DNA of 64,000 nt, from assembly GCA_900314935.1 (NCBI GenBank), contig OMXE01000002.1:1-64000 (forward strand), in the 5' to 3' direction. Below, piece by piece: positions 7,818-16,664 of the stretch. This DNA is from an uncultured Prevotella sp. GTDB lineage: Bacteria; Bacteroidota; Bacteroidia; Bacteroidales; Bacteroidaceae. A program made the translations under genes and the position numbers. A model generated the notes under the pieces. The model had not been told where the DNA came from and ran no database searches. It was given only the letters and a program-made list of their open reading frames with translations. Each line of letters begins with the position of its first letter. The first letter of the stretch is position 1.

Positions 7818-9367
7818 CCTGCACTGTTTATTCTCTCCACCAGTACCTTCTCGCCCATGATGGCCTCAGCGGTGTTGATGGCCGTGAGGGGCACGCCGCA
7901 GATACCGTGCAGGTTAATGTTCTGACCCGTCAGGAACAGGTTCCTGACCTTCGTATAAAGAGGAATCTGCGAAAGCATGATGTTCCTGCAGTCCTTCCTC
8001 ATCCCATAGAGCGCCCCCTGCGGCTGGTGGTAGTAGTCGCGGATGGTCAGTGGACTTGATGCTTCGACGTACTGAACAGTGTTCCTGAAGCCAGGATACA
8101 ACAGCTTCATCTTGTCGAGCACCTTCTCCACATGCTGTTGCTTCCATGTTTTGTATTCTTCCCCTCGATGTCCCACATGGGTATTCTCCCAGCGCTCCAC
8201 CACCGAGAAGGGCATCAGACAGTTGATGATCATCTTCGAGGCATAGGTCTGGGGCGCATCTACCGCATCGGCAGGCGTCATATACATAAACCCCTTCGGC
8301 CAGTCGTGGGCGTCATACTCACCATGTTCCCATACCTCCCCGTAGTCATCCTGTTCATAACAGGTATGGTTGATGTAGGGGAAAGCGTTCTCCTTGAACT
8401 GGATATATAGGGTAAAGGCCGAATAGGTGTTGGGAATCTCGTTGACACGCGTGGTGTACGACTTCGGGAAAGCGCCGGTGGTACACAACGGAAGGAGGGC
8501 TGCGGGATGAATGGCCGAGACAACTTGTGTAAAATCATTGATGACAGTCCCGTTGTTTGACAGTTCGATGGCCGTTGCCTGATGATCATCCACGACTATA
8601 CGTACAACTTCCGCATCGGTTTTCACCTCTCCTCCATGTTCGCGAATGACTGTTGCCAAGGCATCTGCTAACTGCTGACTGCCCCCTACGAATCTGCTGG
8701 GCCCCGTGATATACAACACATTGATCAGGGCATGGATGTAGGCAGGTGTATGACCTTTCACGCCACCGTACATCGGATTCATATATGCCAGGATATCCCT
8801 TAACCGCTCATCCTGGATATAATGGGCTATCAGCTCGTCGGCCGACCACAAGAAACGTTCCGAATGGGAGAAGAGTGCATCGCTCCCTCGTCGCATCCAG
8901 AACAGGTCTACCTCTTCCGCCAGCTCGAACAACGCATCGACATAGTCGTGTATATGCTCCGCCTCATGGGGGAACTCCTTACTGAAATACTTCACGAAGG
9001 CCTCCCTCCCCTCTGGAATACAGTAGGTCTTGTGATGTTTGAGATAGGTAATGCTGTCCATGCAACCGGCATCCGTAGGTCGCAGAACGATGGTCTTGTC
9101 GTTCCGCAAGGGCATCTCTCCCTGATCATCGGTTATGATGTCTATGCCCAAATACCGACAGATCTTCCAAATGCTTCCCCCTTCACGCAATCCGCCGAGG
9201 ATATGCATCCCCGTTTCGAAGCGCATGCCATGACGGAGGAAGGTCTGCAAACCGCCCCCCAAGGTGTGGTTCTTCTCCAGTACCGTCACCTTGTATCCTT
9301 CCTTGGCCAGCAGCGCACCCGTAAAGAGTCCGCCCAGACCGCCGCCTATCACTGCTATTCGTTGCAT
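7814..9367 (-). CDS. CrtI/retinol-saturase-like FAD oxidoreductase (second copy)
   Basis: A 517-residue flavoprotein with an N-terminal dinucleotide-binding motif (VIGGGLGGLFTGALLA, residues about 5-20), GGGLQTF and a C-terminal FAD contact near LFLTGQNINLHGICGV. The pattern resembles phytoene desaturases, carotenoid isomerases and all-trans-retinol 13,14-reductases. No phytoene synthase is nearby, so a polyene acyl chain is a more likely substrate than a carotenoid. It is paralogous to its neighbour at 9355-10848 and overlaps it by 13 bp. Saturation, desaturation or isomerisation cannot be told apart from the sequence. Confidence 0.8.
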   Translation of the reverse strand: MQRIAVIGGGLGGLFTGALLAKEGYKVTVLEKNHTLGGGLQTFLRHGMRFETGMHILGGLREGGSIWKICRYLGIDIITDDQGEMPLRNDKTIVLRPTDAGCMDSITYLKHHKTYCIPEGREAFVKYFSKEFPHEAEHIHDYVDALFELAEEVDLFWMRRGSDALFSHSERFLWSADELIAHYIQDERLRDILAYMNPMYGGVKGHTPAYIHALINVLYITGPSRFVGGSQQLADALATVIREHGGEVKTDAEVVRIVVDDHQATAIELSNNGTVINDFTQVVSAIHPAALLPLCTTGAFPKSYTTRVNEIPNTYSAFTLYIQFKENAFPYINHTCYEQDDYGEVWEHGEYDAHDWPKGFMYMTPADAVDAPQTYASKMIINCLMPFSVVERWENTHVGHRGEEYKTWKQQHVEKVLDKMKLLYPGFRNTVQYVEASSPLTIRDYYHQPQGALYGMRKDCRNIMLSQIPLYTKVRNLFLTGQNINLHGICGVPLTAINTAEAIMGEKVLVERINSAG

Positions 9368-10848
9368 GCCTTGATCTGTTTGAAGATGGTTTCCGATCCG
9401 ATGATCTCACTACAGGTGACGATGGTGCCTACCATCACCCCTAACACGCCGTGTGAATTGACGTTCTGACCCGTCAGCAACAGATTGGGAATCTTCGTGC
9501 GATGATGTACACGTGCTGCCGGGCCCATGGTGATATCCTTGGCAATGCCGTACATCGAACCTCGTTCTGTCCCTGTATAATCACGGTAAGTAAGGGGCGT
9601 ACTGGTATAGATATGAGCTATTTTTTCACGTAAACCCGGGAAGTCGTGCTCTACAGCTTCGAGCAGGCGTTCTGCCTTCTGCTGTTTGAACTGCTCGTAC
9701 TCCTCGCCGCGATGTCCCACTGTTGTTCCTTCCCAGCGCTCCACCTCATTGTAATGCATATACGACAGGATGACACCCGACTCAGCAAAGCGGGGGTTCT
9801 CCTCATGACAGAAGTGCATATACAGATAACCCTTCGGCCACGACAGCTCGTCGTATTTCTCGCAGTTCCAGGGAGTCGATTGCAAATAGCCGTAGAAGTT
9901 ATGGTTCATGTAGGGAACCATTCCCGGTTTGAAGTGCACATAGATGGAGAAACCACCGATGGTGTTGCGAAGGGAGGTGATGCGCTGACGGTAGGCTGGG
10001 CGCAGCAAGGGCGACGAGACCATCTCCAAAGTGCGTGCCGGATGGGTATCAGAGATCACGATATCCGCCGGGTAATAGTCATCTGTCGCTGTTTTCACCC
10101 CCACCGCCTTACTCTCGTCACAGACAATCTCAGTGACGCGCTGACGGGTGAACACTTTTCCGCCTTCCTTTTCGAGCGAGGCTATCAATCCTTTGGCCAT
10201 CGCATCGCTTCCGCCGATGATGCGGAAAGCACTCTGGTTGTAGAAATCCATGATGAAGGCATGGGTGGCGAAAGGTGTCTTGTCCTTCTCGGCTGCATAC
10301 AGCGGGAGGTTCCCCACCAGTACCTGGCGCAGCAGAGGATCGCCGATGACCTCATCAAGCACCTCATTGATGCTACGCAGCTGGAAGGTGGTGTTGAGGG
10401 CACTGTCGTTCTCCGTGTGTCGCAGACTATGCAGGGAGGAGGCATTCGCCACCTGTTCCACGAGGGCGAAATAACGATGCAGGTTCTCACGTTCCTTGGG
10501 GAACGACTTTGCCATCTCTTCGATGAACGCCTCCTTGCCGTTGGCAAAGCGGAACTGCTCACCCTGAAGAGATACTACATCATAGCCTGTGGGGTCTAAC
10601 CTACTCAACCCTACATACTCAGATGTTCCCAAGTAATGAGCAAAGCGGTCTAAGGTCTGACCCTTATCGGCACTGCCGATGAAATGCATACCTGTCTCGA
10701 AGCGAACGCCACGACGGGTGAAGCACTGCAGACAGCCGCCTACCTGCGTGGCCTGCTCAAGGATAGTTACCTCGTAACCGTTCTTGGCCAGGATCACACC
10801 GCACGTCAATCCGCCCAGTCCGCTACCTATGATGACAACCTTCTTCAT
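9355..10848 (-). CDS. CrtI/retinol-saturase-like FAD oxidoreductase (first copy)
   Basis: A 497-residue protein with FAD motif VVIIGSGLGGLTCGVILA at the very N-terminus, GGCLQCF shortly after, and C-terminal LLTGQNVNSHGVLGVMVG. The same layout appears in the next gene, so the pair is a tandem duplication that has diverged. The start at 10848 is set by the FAD motif and by a 4-bp ATGA overlap with the exporter gene. Similarity is strongest to retinol saturase/carotene isomerase type enzymes. The role is inferred from context: redox or isomerisation of a conjugated polyene. Confidence 0.8.
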   Translation of the reverse strand: MKKVVIIGSGLGGLTCGVILAKNGYEVTILEQATQVGGCLQCFTRRGVRFETGMHFIGSADKGQTLDRFAHYLGTSEYVGLSRLDPTGYDVVSLQGEQFRFANGKEAFIEEMAKSFPKERENLHRYFALVEQVANASSLHSLRHTENDSALNTTFQLRSINEVLDEVIGDPLLRQVLVGNLPLYAAEKDKTPFATHAFIMDFYNQSAFRIIGGSDAMAKGLIASLEKEGGKVFTRQRVTEIVCDESKAVGVKTATDDYYPADIVISDTHPARTLEMVSSPLLRPAYRQRITSLRNTIGGFSIYVHFKPGMVPYMNHNFYGYLQSTPWNCEKYDELSWPKGYLYMHFCHEENPRFAESGVILSYMHYNEVERWEGTTVGHRGEEYEQFKQQKAERLLEAVEHDFPGLREKIAHIYTSTPLTYRDYTGTERGSMYGIAKDITMGPAARVHHRTKIPNLLLTGQNVNSHGVLGVMVGTIVTCSEIIGSETIFKQIKACNE

Positions 10849-13800
10849 GTTCGCATTTGATATTTCTCTATGTATTTCTGATACGGACGCCAATAATCAG
10901 CCGTCTCTATCTGCTCGCACATCGCGGCATAATGCTCCTTGTAGTAGGCCCGCATCTGCTTGGTACGTGTCAGCAGATCACTGCTGAACCGCTGATCATC
11001 CAGTTTGATGCGCTCATGAACCTCCACATCTATCCTACCCTGTCGTAGCATGAAGTCCTTCTTGGGCAGAACATGCCCTGCACCATGCAGGATGATGGGT
11101 AGGATATCTGCCTGCAGCTGCTCGGCCAGGTAGAAGGCGCCCTTGTGGAAACGCTGGATGGAACAGTCGATCGACCGCGTACCTTCTGGGAACACCGCTA
11201 TGGAATAGCCGCGGTTGTATAACGATTTCAACTGATCAATATGATTCTCTATACCATCGCTCACGGGATAGAACTCAGCCCGATGGATGACCATTCCATA
11301 GAACGGGTTGTGCCACACCCAGTCGTTCGTAAGGAAAACCATCCTCGGCGTGAGCATCATCAGGCACATCAGGTCGAGGTGCGACTGATGGTTACAGATG
11401 ATCACAGCAGGTTTCTCGAAGGTCTCGCCCACTCGATTCTCCAAGTGGAACTTCACGCCTGGCACCCGATGGATGACAAAGTCGGAAACCTTCTGCAGAA
11501 GTCGGTGATACCGCAGTTTCTTCTCTTCTGTATTCTTACCGATATGGAAATATAGCCACGTGAACGGGAGCATGAACAGATACATCATCAACAGGAAGAA
11601 GACGATGGAGAACAAGGAACGGAGGAATCGTCCCAAGGTGATAGGTAATGGAGATGAGACATGAGAGGTAAGAGATGAGGGATCTGCCGTCCGGACTCCG
11701 CGTGTCAGCCACCTAAACACTAATGGTGGGAGGTAGTAAGCCATCAGTACTACGGTGAACATTCCGATGATGGTAACGGCGGCCAATGACCGCAAAGCAG
11801 GGTGCTTGGCGAAGATCAGGGTACCGATACCGATGAACATGAGGATGGCCGACAGCGCCACGCTACGCTTATAGGAGGCCAGTCGTTTCTTCCCCGTTGT
11901 ATATTCATATAACAATCCTTCGGTGATAAATATGGTATAGTCGTCACCTTGTCCGAAGATAAAGGTAGCAAGGATGACATTCACGATATTGAACTGAATA
12001 CCCAGCAGGTGCATCAATCCTAAGATCCACACCCAGCTCACCGCTAAAGGCAGGAACGACATCAGCGAGAGTTCGATGCTGCCGAAGGAGAGCCAAAGGA
12101 AGAAGAACACCACGAAGCCACATACGAAGCCGATGTAGTTAAAGCTGTCAGACAGCACCTTCACCAGTTGGTTACCCACATCCTGGGCACTGAAGGCATA
12201 AGAAGAGGGTGTGGAGTTGTTAACCGCATTCTTCACCATTTCCTCATCGGTGGTCTGCACATAGTTGACAACCCGTACCGTGCCCTTCTCCTTGTCATTC
12301 AGGATATAGGTATCTTCCAAAAGGGTGACGATGGGTTCGAAGAAGGTTAACGACTGTGGTTCGAAATGCGTTGAGAGCATCTCAAAGAAGGGGTCAAAGG
12401 CCTGGGCGTTGAAGCCCTGGACGGCACATTGGCGTTTCAGTTCAGCGGTCACCGCTGCGGCATGCGACTCCCAGAACTGCTCCCACCGATGGAGTCGTTC
12501 TGCCTGAACCTCCTGGGTGGGAAGGAACTGTCCTACCCCACTCACCTTCCCGATGCCTCCTTCCTGTTCAAGGACACGCATCTTGGGCATCACTGCCGTT
12601 TCATTCTCACGCAAAGCCTCATCGAGTGTCTTCCCTTCTGCCACCGCATAGACAGGTGCTTCATTCGAGGCTGCAGCAAGCAACTGCATATCCTTCTGCT
12701 GCTGGGCAGTCATGTAATTGATATTCCGCAGGTCGGAATCAAACGATGTCTTCGTACTGAAATACCCCAAGACGACAGTGATGAGCAGGATACACACGTT
12801 GCGTACTGTAGTACTCAGCTTGGTGTACTTGCGTACGGAGCGGTCTGCACTGCAGTACGGAGCGTTCTGTACTGCTGTTTGCGCGTTAGAAACCGATGGG
12901 CGTACTGTCTTTCCTCTTCCAACACATACAGGCAGGAAGACCAAGACGAACAGGATGGTACCGATTAGCATCAGGGAACCGAACAATCCTAAGTCACGCA
13001 TGGCTGCCGCATCGAGCCACACCAGACACAGGAAGGCACTTACCGTGGTAATATTGCCAATCAGCAACGGGGGTACCATATCGCGTAATGTCTGACGTGT
13101 ATCCCCCACTTCTCTGAGATGATCCAGGAAATGCAGCGGGTAGTTCACCGCAATACCGATGATGACCGACCCGATGCCCAGTACGATGATAGAGATGCTG
13201 TCGCGGAAAAGAGTCATGCCTGCCAACGCAAAGAGCCAGCCGAATAGCAGCGCACACCCTAACCACCACAGGTAGGATAACCGACGGTAATGGACAATCA
13301 ATATTATAAGTATCAGTACCACGGCCAATGACACTGCTAACATACTGTCTTTCTTGATCTGCCGGGCATTACCGGCAGCCACCAATGGGGCTCCGATAGC
13401 CGAGACCTGCAAGGAAGGATAGGCATGTTCCGTCTGCTGCATCACATTGTCGAGCATGATTTGCAAGGCAGCATTCTGAGCCGACTCGCTCATACCGTAT
13501 GGAGAAGAAAGGAAGGCAAGGGCACTACGACTGTCGTGGGTGAAGACCGTTCCGTTGACAACCTCAAACGAACTGGTCATGCGGAAGTCCTGCATCCTAC
13601 CCAATACAGTCGTAAACAGATGGAGCGGATCGTAGCGCAGACTCTCCATCCTGCTTCCCGCCGTGGGCAGGTTCAACAGTTTCTTGTTCTCGGTCATCTG
13701 TTCCGCAATATAGTCGGGTTGCTGTAACAGTGAGTCCATCCTCCGGTAGTCGTCTTCCTGCAGGAAATACGGGGCATTCTCTCCGATGAAATCCATCACC

Positions 13801-14162
13801 TCCATCATCTGCGACTCATCCACGTGTACTTGCAAGTCCTTGATAACACCCGTACTATCAACCTCTTGGAGCGTTTCCTCAAAGAAGTTCATCGCCTGTT
13901 CTATCGAGTCGGATGGTGTCACGTTCAGCGTGTCCTTTGAGGCAAAGACCACCACAATCTTGTCCTGCTTCGTCAATGACTGATACACCTCGGTGTAGCG
14001 CTCGTTCTGTTCATCACGTGGAAGAAACTTCGAGATATCTTCTTCATAATGGATGCGCGTGGAGAGTAGCACACACCCCATCAGGAAGACGAGGAGGAAG
14101 GCGGTCACCAGCCAACGCTTCCCCGACAGGTAATCGTATATCGTCTCAAAGAGTCTTACCAT
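10845..14162 (-). CDS. MMPL/RND lipid exporter fused to a PlsC-like acyltransferase
   Basis: The 1105-residue inner-membrane protein has two parts. Residues 1-820 form an MMPL exporter: one N-terminal helix, a periplasmic loop, a sterol-sensing-like six-helix bundle, a hydrophilic linker (about 429-451), then the second loop and bundle. Residues about 930-1080 form an acyltransferase with NHQSHLDLM and FPEGTRS. The joint (about 822-840) is encoded by low-complexity sequence like the operon's gene-junction microsatellites. The exporter/acyltransferase pair suggests export of the polyene lipid coupled to its acylation. The linker contains a 22-bp tandem repeat at 12811-12876, which is not a multiple of three. 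The start overlaps the GT2 gene by 17 bp. Confidence 0.88.
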   Translation of the reverse strand: MVRLFETIYDYLSGKRWLVTAFLLVFLMGCVLLSTRIHYEEDISKFLPRDEQNERYTEVYQSLTKQDKIVVVFASKDTLNVTPSDSIEQAMNFFEETLQEVDSTGVIKDLQVHVDESQMMEVMDFIGENAPYFLQEDDYRRMDSLLQQPDYIAEQMTENKKLLNLPTAGSRMESLRYDPLHLFTTVLGRMQDFRMTSSFEVVNGTVFTHDSRSALAFLSSPYGMSESAQNAALQIMLDNVMQQTEHAYPSLQVSAIGAPLVAAGNARQIKKDSMLAVSLAVVLILIILIVHYRRLSYLWWLGCALLFGWLFALAGMTLFRDSISIIVLGIGSVIIGIAVNYPLHFLDHLREVGDTRQTLRDMVPPLLIGNITTVSAFLCLVWLDAAAMRDLGLFGSLMLIGTILFVLVFLPVCVGRGKTVRPSVSNAQTAVQNAPYCSADRSVRKYTKLSTTVRNVCILLITVVLGYFSTKTSFDSDLRNINYMTAQQQKDMQLLAAASNEAPVYAVAEGKTLDEALRENETAVMPKMRVLEQEGGIGKVSGVGQFLPTQEVQAERLHRWEQFWESHAAAVTAELKRQCAVQGFNAQAFDPFFEMLSTHFEPQSLTFFEPIVTLLEDTYILNDKEKGTVRVVNYVQTTDEEMVKNAVNNSTPSSYAFSAQDVGNQLVKVLSDSFNYIGFVCGFVVFFFLWLSFGSIELSLMSFLPLAVSWVWILGLMHLLGIQFNIVNVILATFIFGQGDDYTIFITEGLLYEYTTGKKRLASYKRSVALSAILMFIGIGTLIFAKHPALRSLAAVTIIGMFTVVLMAYYLPPLVFRWLTRGVRTADPSSLTSHVSSPLPITLGRFLRSLFSIVFFLLMMYLFMLPFTWLYFHIGKNTEEKKLRYHRLLQKVSDFVIHRVPGVKFHLENRVGETFEKPAVIICNHQSHLDLMCLMMLTPRMVFLTNDWVWHNPFYGMVIHRAEFYPVSDGIENHIDQLKSLYNRGYSIAVFPEGTRSIDCSIQRFHKGAFYLAEQLQADILPIILHGAGHVLPKKDFMLRQGRIDVEVHERIKLDDQRFSSDLLTRTKQMRAYYKEHYAAMCEQIETADYWRPYQKYIEKYQMRT
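12811..12876 (-). repeat. 22-bp tandem repeat inside the MMPL coding sequence
   Basis: Units start at 12811 (diverged), 12833 and 12855. The last two read GTACGGAGCG-TCTG-ACTGC with few differences. They encode the hydrophilic linker between the two membrane halves, in three different reading frames because 22 is not a multiple of 3. Confidence 0.8.
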
Positions 14163-14916
14163 GATGCGTGAGTTGATGGATGATGCGTCTGGGCCAGCCA
14201 TAGACGACTGCCAGGAAACAAAGAACTGTATTCAGAATACTGATGCGAAGGAAGTCGGCAAAGGGTCGGAAATGACTCACTCGCTCTTCCTTCGGTGGGT
14301 AATAGACATTCACGGGAACCTCATGAATGGGAATGTTCGCCCAAGCAGAGAACACCAGCAATTCCAACTCCGCCTCGTAGCGTGAGGTGATAAAACGCTT
14401 GCCTGTCAGACGACGGAGCGGATAGAGCCGGTAGCCCGTCTGTGTGTCAGACAACGCAATACCTGTCTGAACCTTGAACCAGAAATTGGAGAACTTGTTG
14501 GCGAAGGTGCTGCCTGACGACATGTTCTCTTGATGGAGGTTCCGGGCTCCGATGATGAGCGAATCAGGATGTTTCTGAAGAGCCTCTAAGAAAACAGGGA
14601 TATCCTCAGGCAGGTGCTGTCCGTCGGCATCAATGGTAATGGCGTAATCATAGTCCATGACCAAGGCCTTCTCGAAGCCGGCAAGCAGCGCATGTCCCTT
14701 TCCGCGGTTCTGAGGATAGTCAACACGCACGATATCCAAACCAGCCTCATCCAGTCGTTCCCGAGTATCATCAGTACATCCGTCAATGACAACGATGAGA
14801 TCATCAGTCAGCTGCAGGATGCCCTTCACGACATCCACCACCGTCCCTGCGTTATTGTAGGTCGGCACCATCACGCAGACACGCTGCTGCTTCATGATCT
14901 CCTTCGTCTTGTTCAT
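14146..14916 (-). CDS. Family 2 glycosyltransferase
   Basis: The 256-residue GT-A enzyme has the N-terminal nucleotide-sugar site VPTYNNAGTV, the metal-binding DAD motif in ITIDADGQHLP (D96, D98) and the acceptor-side QTGYRLYPL motif of polyprenol-phosphate-mannose/dolichyl-phosphate-like synthases. C-terminal hydrophobic helices suggest membrane association. In polyene loci a GT2 is often found with acyltransferases for head-group decoration. It shares a 4-bp ATGA overlap with the dehydratase upstream and overlaps the MMPL gene by 17 bp. The sugar donor is unknown. Confidence 0.85.
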   Translation of the reverse strand: MNKTKEIMKQQRVCVMVPTYNNAGTVVDVVKGILQLTDDLIVVIDGCTDDTRERLDEAGLDIVRVDYPQNRGKGHALLAGFEKALVMDYDYAITIDADGQHLPEDIPVFLEALQKHPDSLIIGARNLHQENMSSGSTFANKFSNFWFKVQTGIALSDTQTGYRLYPLRRLTGKRFITSRYEAELELLVFSAWANIPIHEVPVNVYYPPKEERVSHFRPFADFLRISILNTVLCFLAVVYGWPRRIIHQLTHHGKTL

Positions 14917-15263
14917 CTATAGATGATGGAAAATTTCGTAAACACCGTCTCGTCATAAAAGACCGTTCCCCGAACCTTATACTGATTGTCTGTATGGACG
15001 ATGGCGCTGAAGGCGATATCTACCTCTGGCGTCTCTATCGGAGAAAGGGGCTGCACGAACTTCAGGTTCGTAATCTGCACCAGTTCCATGTCACGGTTGT
15101 GCATCTTCTCCAGAATCTCCGTAATCATCTGGATGATACACACGCCTGGGGTGATCGGACTGCCAGGGAAATGCGCCTGGTAGATGACATGTTCGGGATG
15201 CAGTTGGATCCTGACTGTCTCACCCTCGCTGACGATGGAAAACATCTTATTGATCAGTCTCAT
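14913..15263 (-). CDS. ApeI-type 3-hydroxyacyl-ACP dehydratase (hotdog fold)
   Basis: A 116-residue hotdog protein with HFPGSPITPGV, the FabZ-type catalytic histidine motif. The glutamate usually found on the following helix in FabZ is glutamine here (GVCIIQM), so the catalytic acid may differ, as seems common in polyene-type ApeI dehydratases. It is expected to dehydrate 3-hydroxyacyl-ACP to the trans-2-enoyl intermediate retained in the growing polyene. It overlaps both neighbours (4 bp downstream, 17 bp upstream). A second, different dehydratase is encoded at 21124-21597. Confidence 0.8.
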   Translation of the reverse strand: MRLINKMFSIVSEGETVRIQLHPEHVIYQAHFPGSPITPGVCIIQMITEILEKMHNRDMELVQITNLKFVQPLSPIETPEVDIAFSAIVHTDNQYKVRGTVFYDETVFTKFSIIYR

Positions 15264-15690
15264 CTTTTATCTCTGTAAAGGTGTATGTAATCTTATATCT
15301 CTTGTTGTGCATCACGGTGGTGTTACCGTCGGTATGCAGTTCGCGACGACGGTCGCTGTACTGCCCTGCTCTACTGAACAGGAACTGCAGGTCTTTCCGC
15401 AGCACCCTTTTGATGTACCATTTGTTCAGGAAGTCAACCACATGCAGCAGACGCACCTTCCTGCGGTCGGCACTGACGGTAAAATCGAGGGCATGGATAC
15501 CGAACTCGTTCACGATAGCACCCTTGGAGCCGTCTTCATCGGTCTTGATGATGCAGATGCCCGACACATTGGCCTTGGCAGTCTCGATGACTACGTTATA
15601 CTGCTTCCTGCCTTGTAAGTCGAAGGCATGGAGCTGCATGACCGTCACCAGACTAACGAATAGCAAAAGTACTCTCTTCAATCTTCCCAT
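15247..15690 (-). CDS. Exported protein of unknown function in polyene operon
   Basis: I do not recognise a family. The protein is 147 residues if started at MGRLKRVLLLFVSL, which gives a clear signal peptide ending near HAF; an ATG four codons upstream is the alternative. The mature part is beta-rich with many basic residues and no cysteine lipobox, so it is probably a soluble periplasmic protein. It overlaps the LolA-like gene by 38 bp and the dehydratase gene by 17 bp. Its position between a LolA-like carrier and lipid enzymes suggests a part in polyene-lipid transport, but this is inference. Confidence 0.65.
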   Translation of the reverse strand: MGRLKRVLLLFVSLVTVMQLHAFDLQGRKQYNVVIETAKANVSGICIIKTDEDGSKGAIVNEFGIHALDFTVSADRRKVRLLHVVDFLNKWYIKRVLRKDLQFLFSRAGQYSDRRRELHTDGNTTVMHNKRYKITYTFTEIKDETDQ

Positions 15691-16309
15691 TGGTCTTGAC
15701 ATGCATGAGTTGGATCACCGTGTTGTCACCGTTCTTCTCGATCATCTCCACTTTAGACACCATCTGCTTCTGACTGTCGAAATGCAGTCGGATGGTCTTG
15801 AACAGCGCCTTCATCTCCTTCCCCTTGGGGGTGAGCGAGGCAATCCATTCATTCCCCTGCGTCATCATCTCCACGGAGAAGTCGCTGTCGTTACTCAGAC
15901 TCTTCCCCGTCACGCTGTTCATCATCACACGGGCAATGCCTTGGAACAGTCGGCTCGACCGGATGTCAATCGTGTTACTGTTCTTGGAGGTCTTGATATG
16001 CACGCGGTTGTTGTTGATGATGAAGACATAGCTGTAGGGGGAGGTGTATTCCCAGCGCAGCTTGCCAGCATGATCGTAGCTCATCACGCCCTTCGACACC
16101 ATCTTGTCGTTCAGGAACGATAAGGTTTTTGTTTGCTGGAAATCACATTGTATGGTACGGATCTTTGCTGCAGCGGCATTGATCTTGGCAATCATCGTCT
16201 TTGCCTGGGCAGCAGAAACCTTTGTCTGGGCATGTAATGACAAGCAGGAAAACATACCTGCCACCATCAGTCCTATGATCAGTCTTATTCTCATTCTCTT
16301 CATATTCAT
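15653..16309 (-). CDS. LolA-like periplasmic lipid/lipoprotein carrier
   Basis: A 218-residue protein with a signal peptide ending at LHAQ and a LolA-like half-barrel: FQQTKTLSFL, GVMSYDHAGKLRWEY, then strands with YVFIINNNRV. LolA homologues inside polyene clusters are thought to shuttle the lipid across the periplasm to the outer membrane rather than housekeeping lipoproteins. The gene lies four bases downstream of the small transporter gene. Periplasmic. Confidence 0.85.
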   Translation of the reverse strand: MNMKRMRIRLIIGLMVAGMFSCLSLHAQTKVSAAQAKTMIAKINAAAAKIRTIQCDFQQTKTLSFLNDKMVSKGVMSYDHAGKLRWEYTSPYSYVFIINNNRVHIKTSKNSNTIDIRSSRLFQGIARVMMNSVTGKSLSNDSDFSVEMMTQGNEWIASLTPKGKEMKALFKTIRLHFDSQKQMVSKVEMIEKNGDNTVIQLMHVKTNGKIEESTFAIR

Positions 16310-16313
16310 TCAA

Positions 16314-16664
16314 TCATTTTGCTATGAGTACACATCCGCTCATGATCAGAAACACGCCAACCCATCTAACCAGCGGGATCTGCTCATGGAAGAACCACAT
16401 CGCGGCAATCATACCGAACACATAACTCAGGGAGATCATGGGGTATGCCATGCTGAAAGGGAAGTTCTTCACGATATACATCCATAGCACCGTTGCCGCC
16501 GCATAGCAGATACCACACCCCAGGAACCACCAGTTGGTGAGGTTCCGAACGAAGAAATCGGACGTCCATGAGAACGTTCCCATCTTGTTAAGTGCGAACT
16601 TCAGCAGTACCTGTCCGCCACATAGCAGGATACTCTGGATGATGGATAGGATTATCAGTCGCAT
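16314..16664 (-). CDS. Small EamA/SMR-like (DMT) membrane protein
   Basis: The 116-residue protein has four predicted transmembrane helices (about 2-22, 45-64, 70-90, 97-115) and an early GGQVLLKFAL motif, as in drug/metabolite-transporter family half-size proteins such as ArnE-like flippases. It probably works as a dimer. In this setting a lipid or sugar-lipid flippase role is plausible. It overlaps the upstream ketosynthase gene by 10 bp. Confidence 0.78.
   Translation of the reverse strand: MRLIILSIIQSILLCGGQVLLKFALNKMGTFSWTSDFFVRNLTNWWFLGCGICYAAATVLWMYIVKNFPFSMAYPMISLSYVFGMIAAMWFFHEQIPLVRWVGVFLIMSGCVLIAK

Noticed and set aside
8822..9469. Plus-strand gene inside the CrtI-like genes
   Set aside because: It overlaps two well-supported minus-strand genes and has no family resemblance.
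7814..10848. Carotenoid biosynthesis genes (crtI pair)
   Set aside because: No phytoene synthase, cyclase or isoprenoid genes are nearby; the operon context is fatty-acid-type polyene synthesis.
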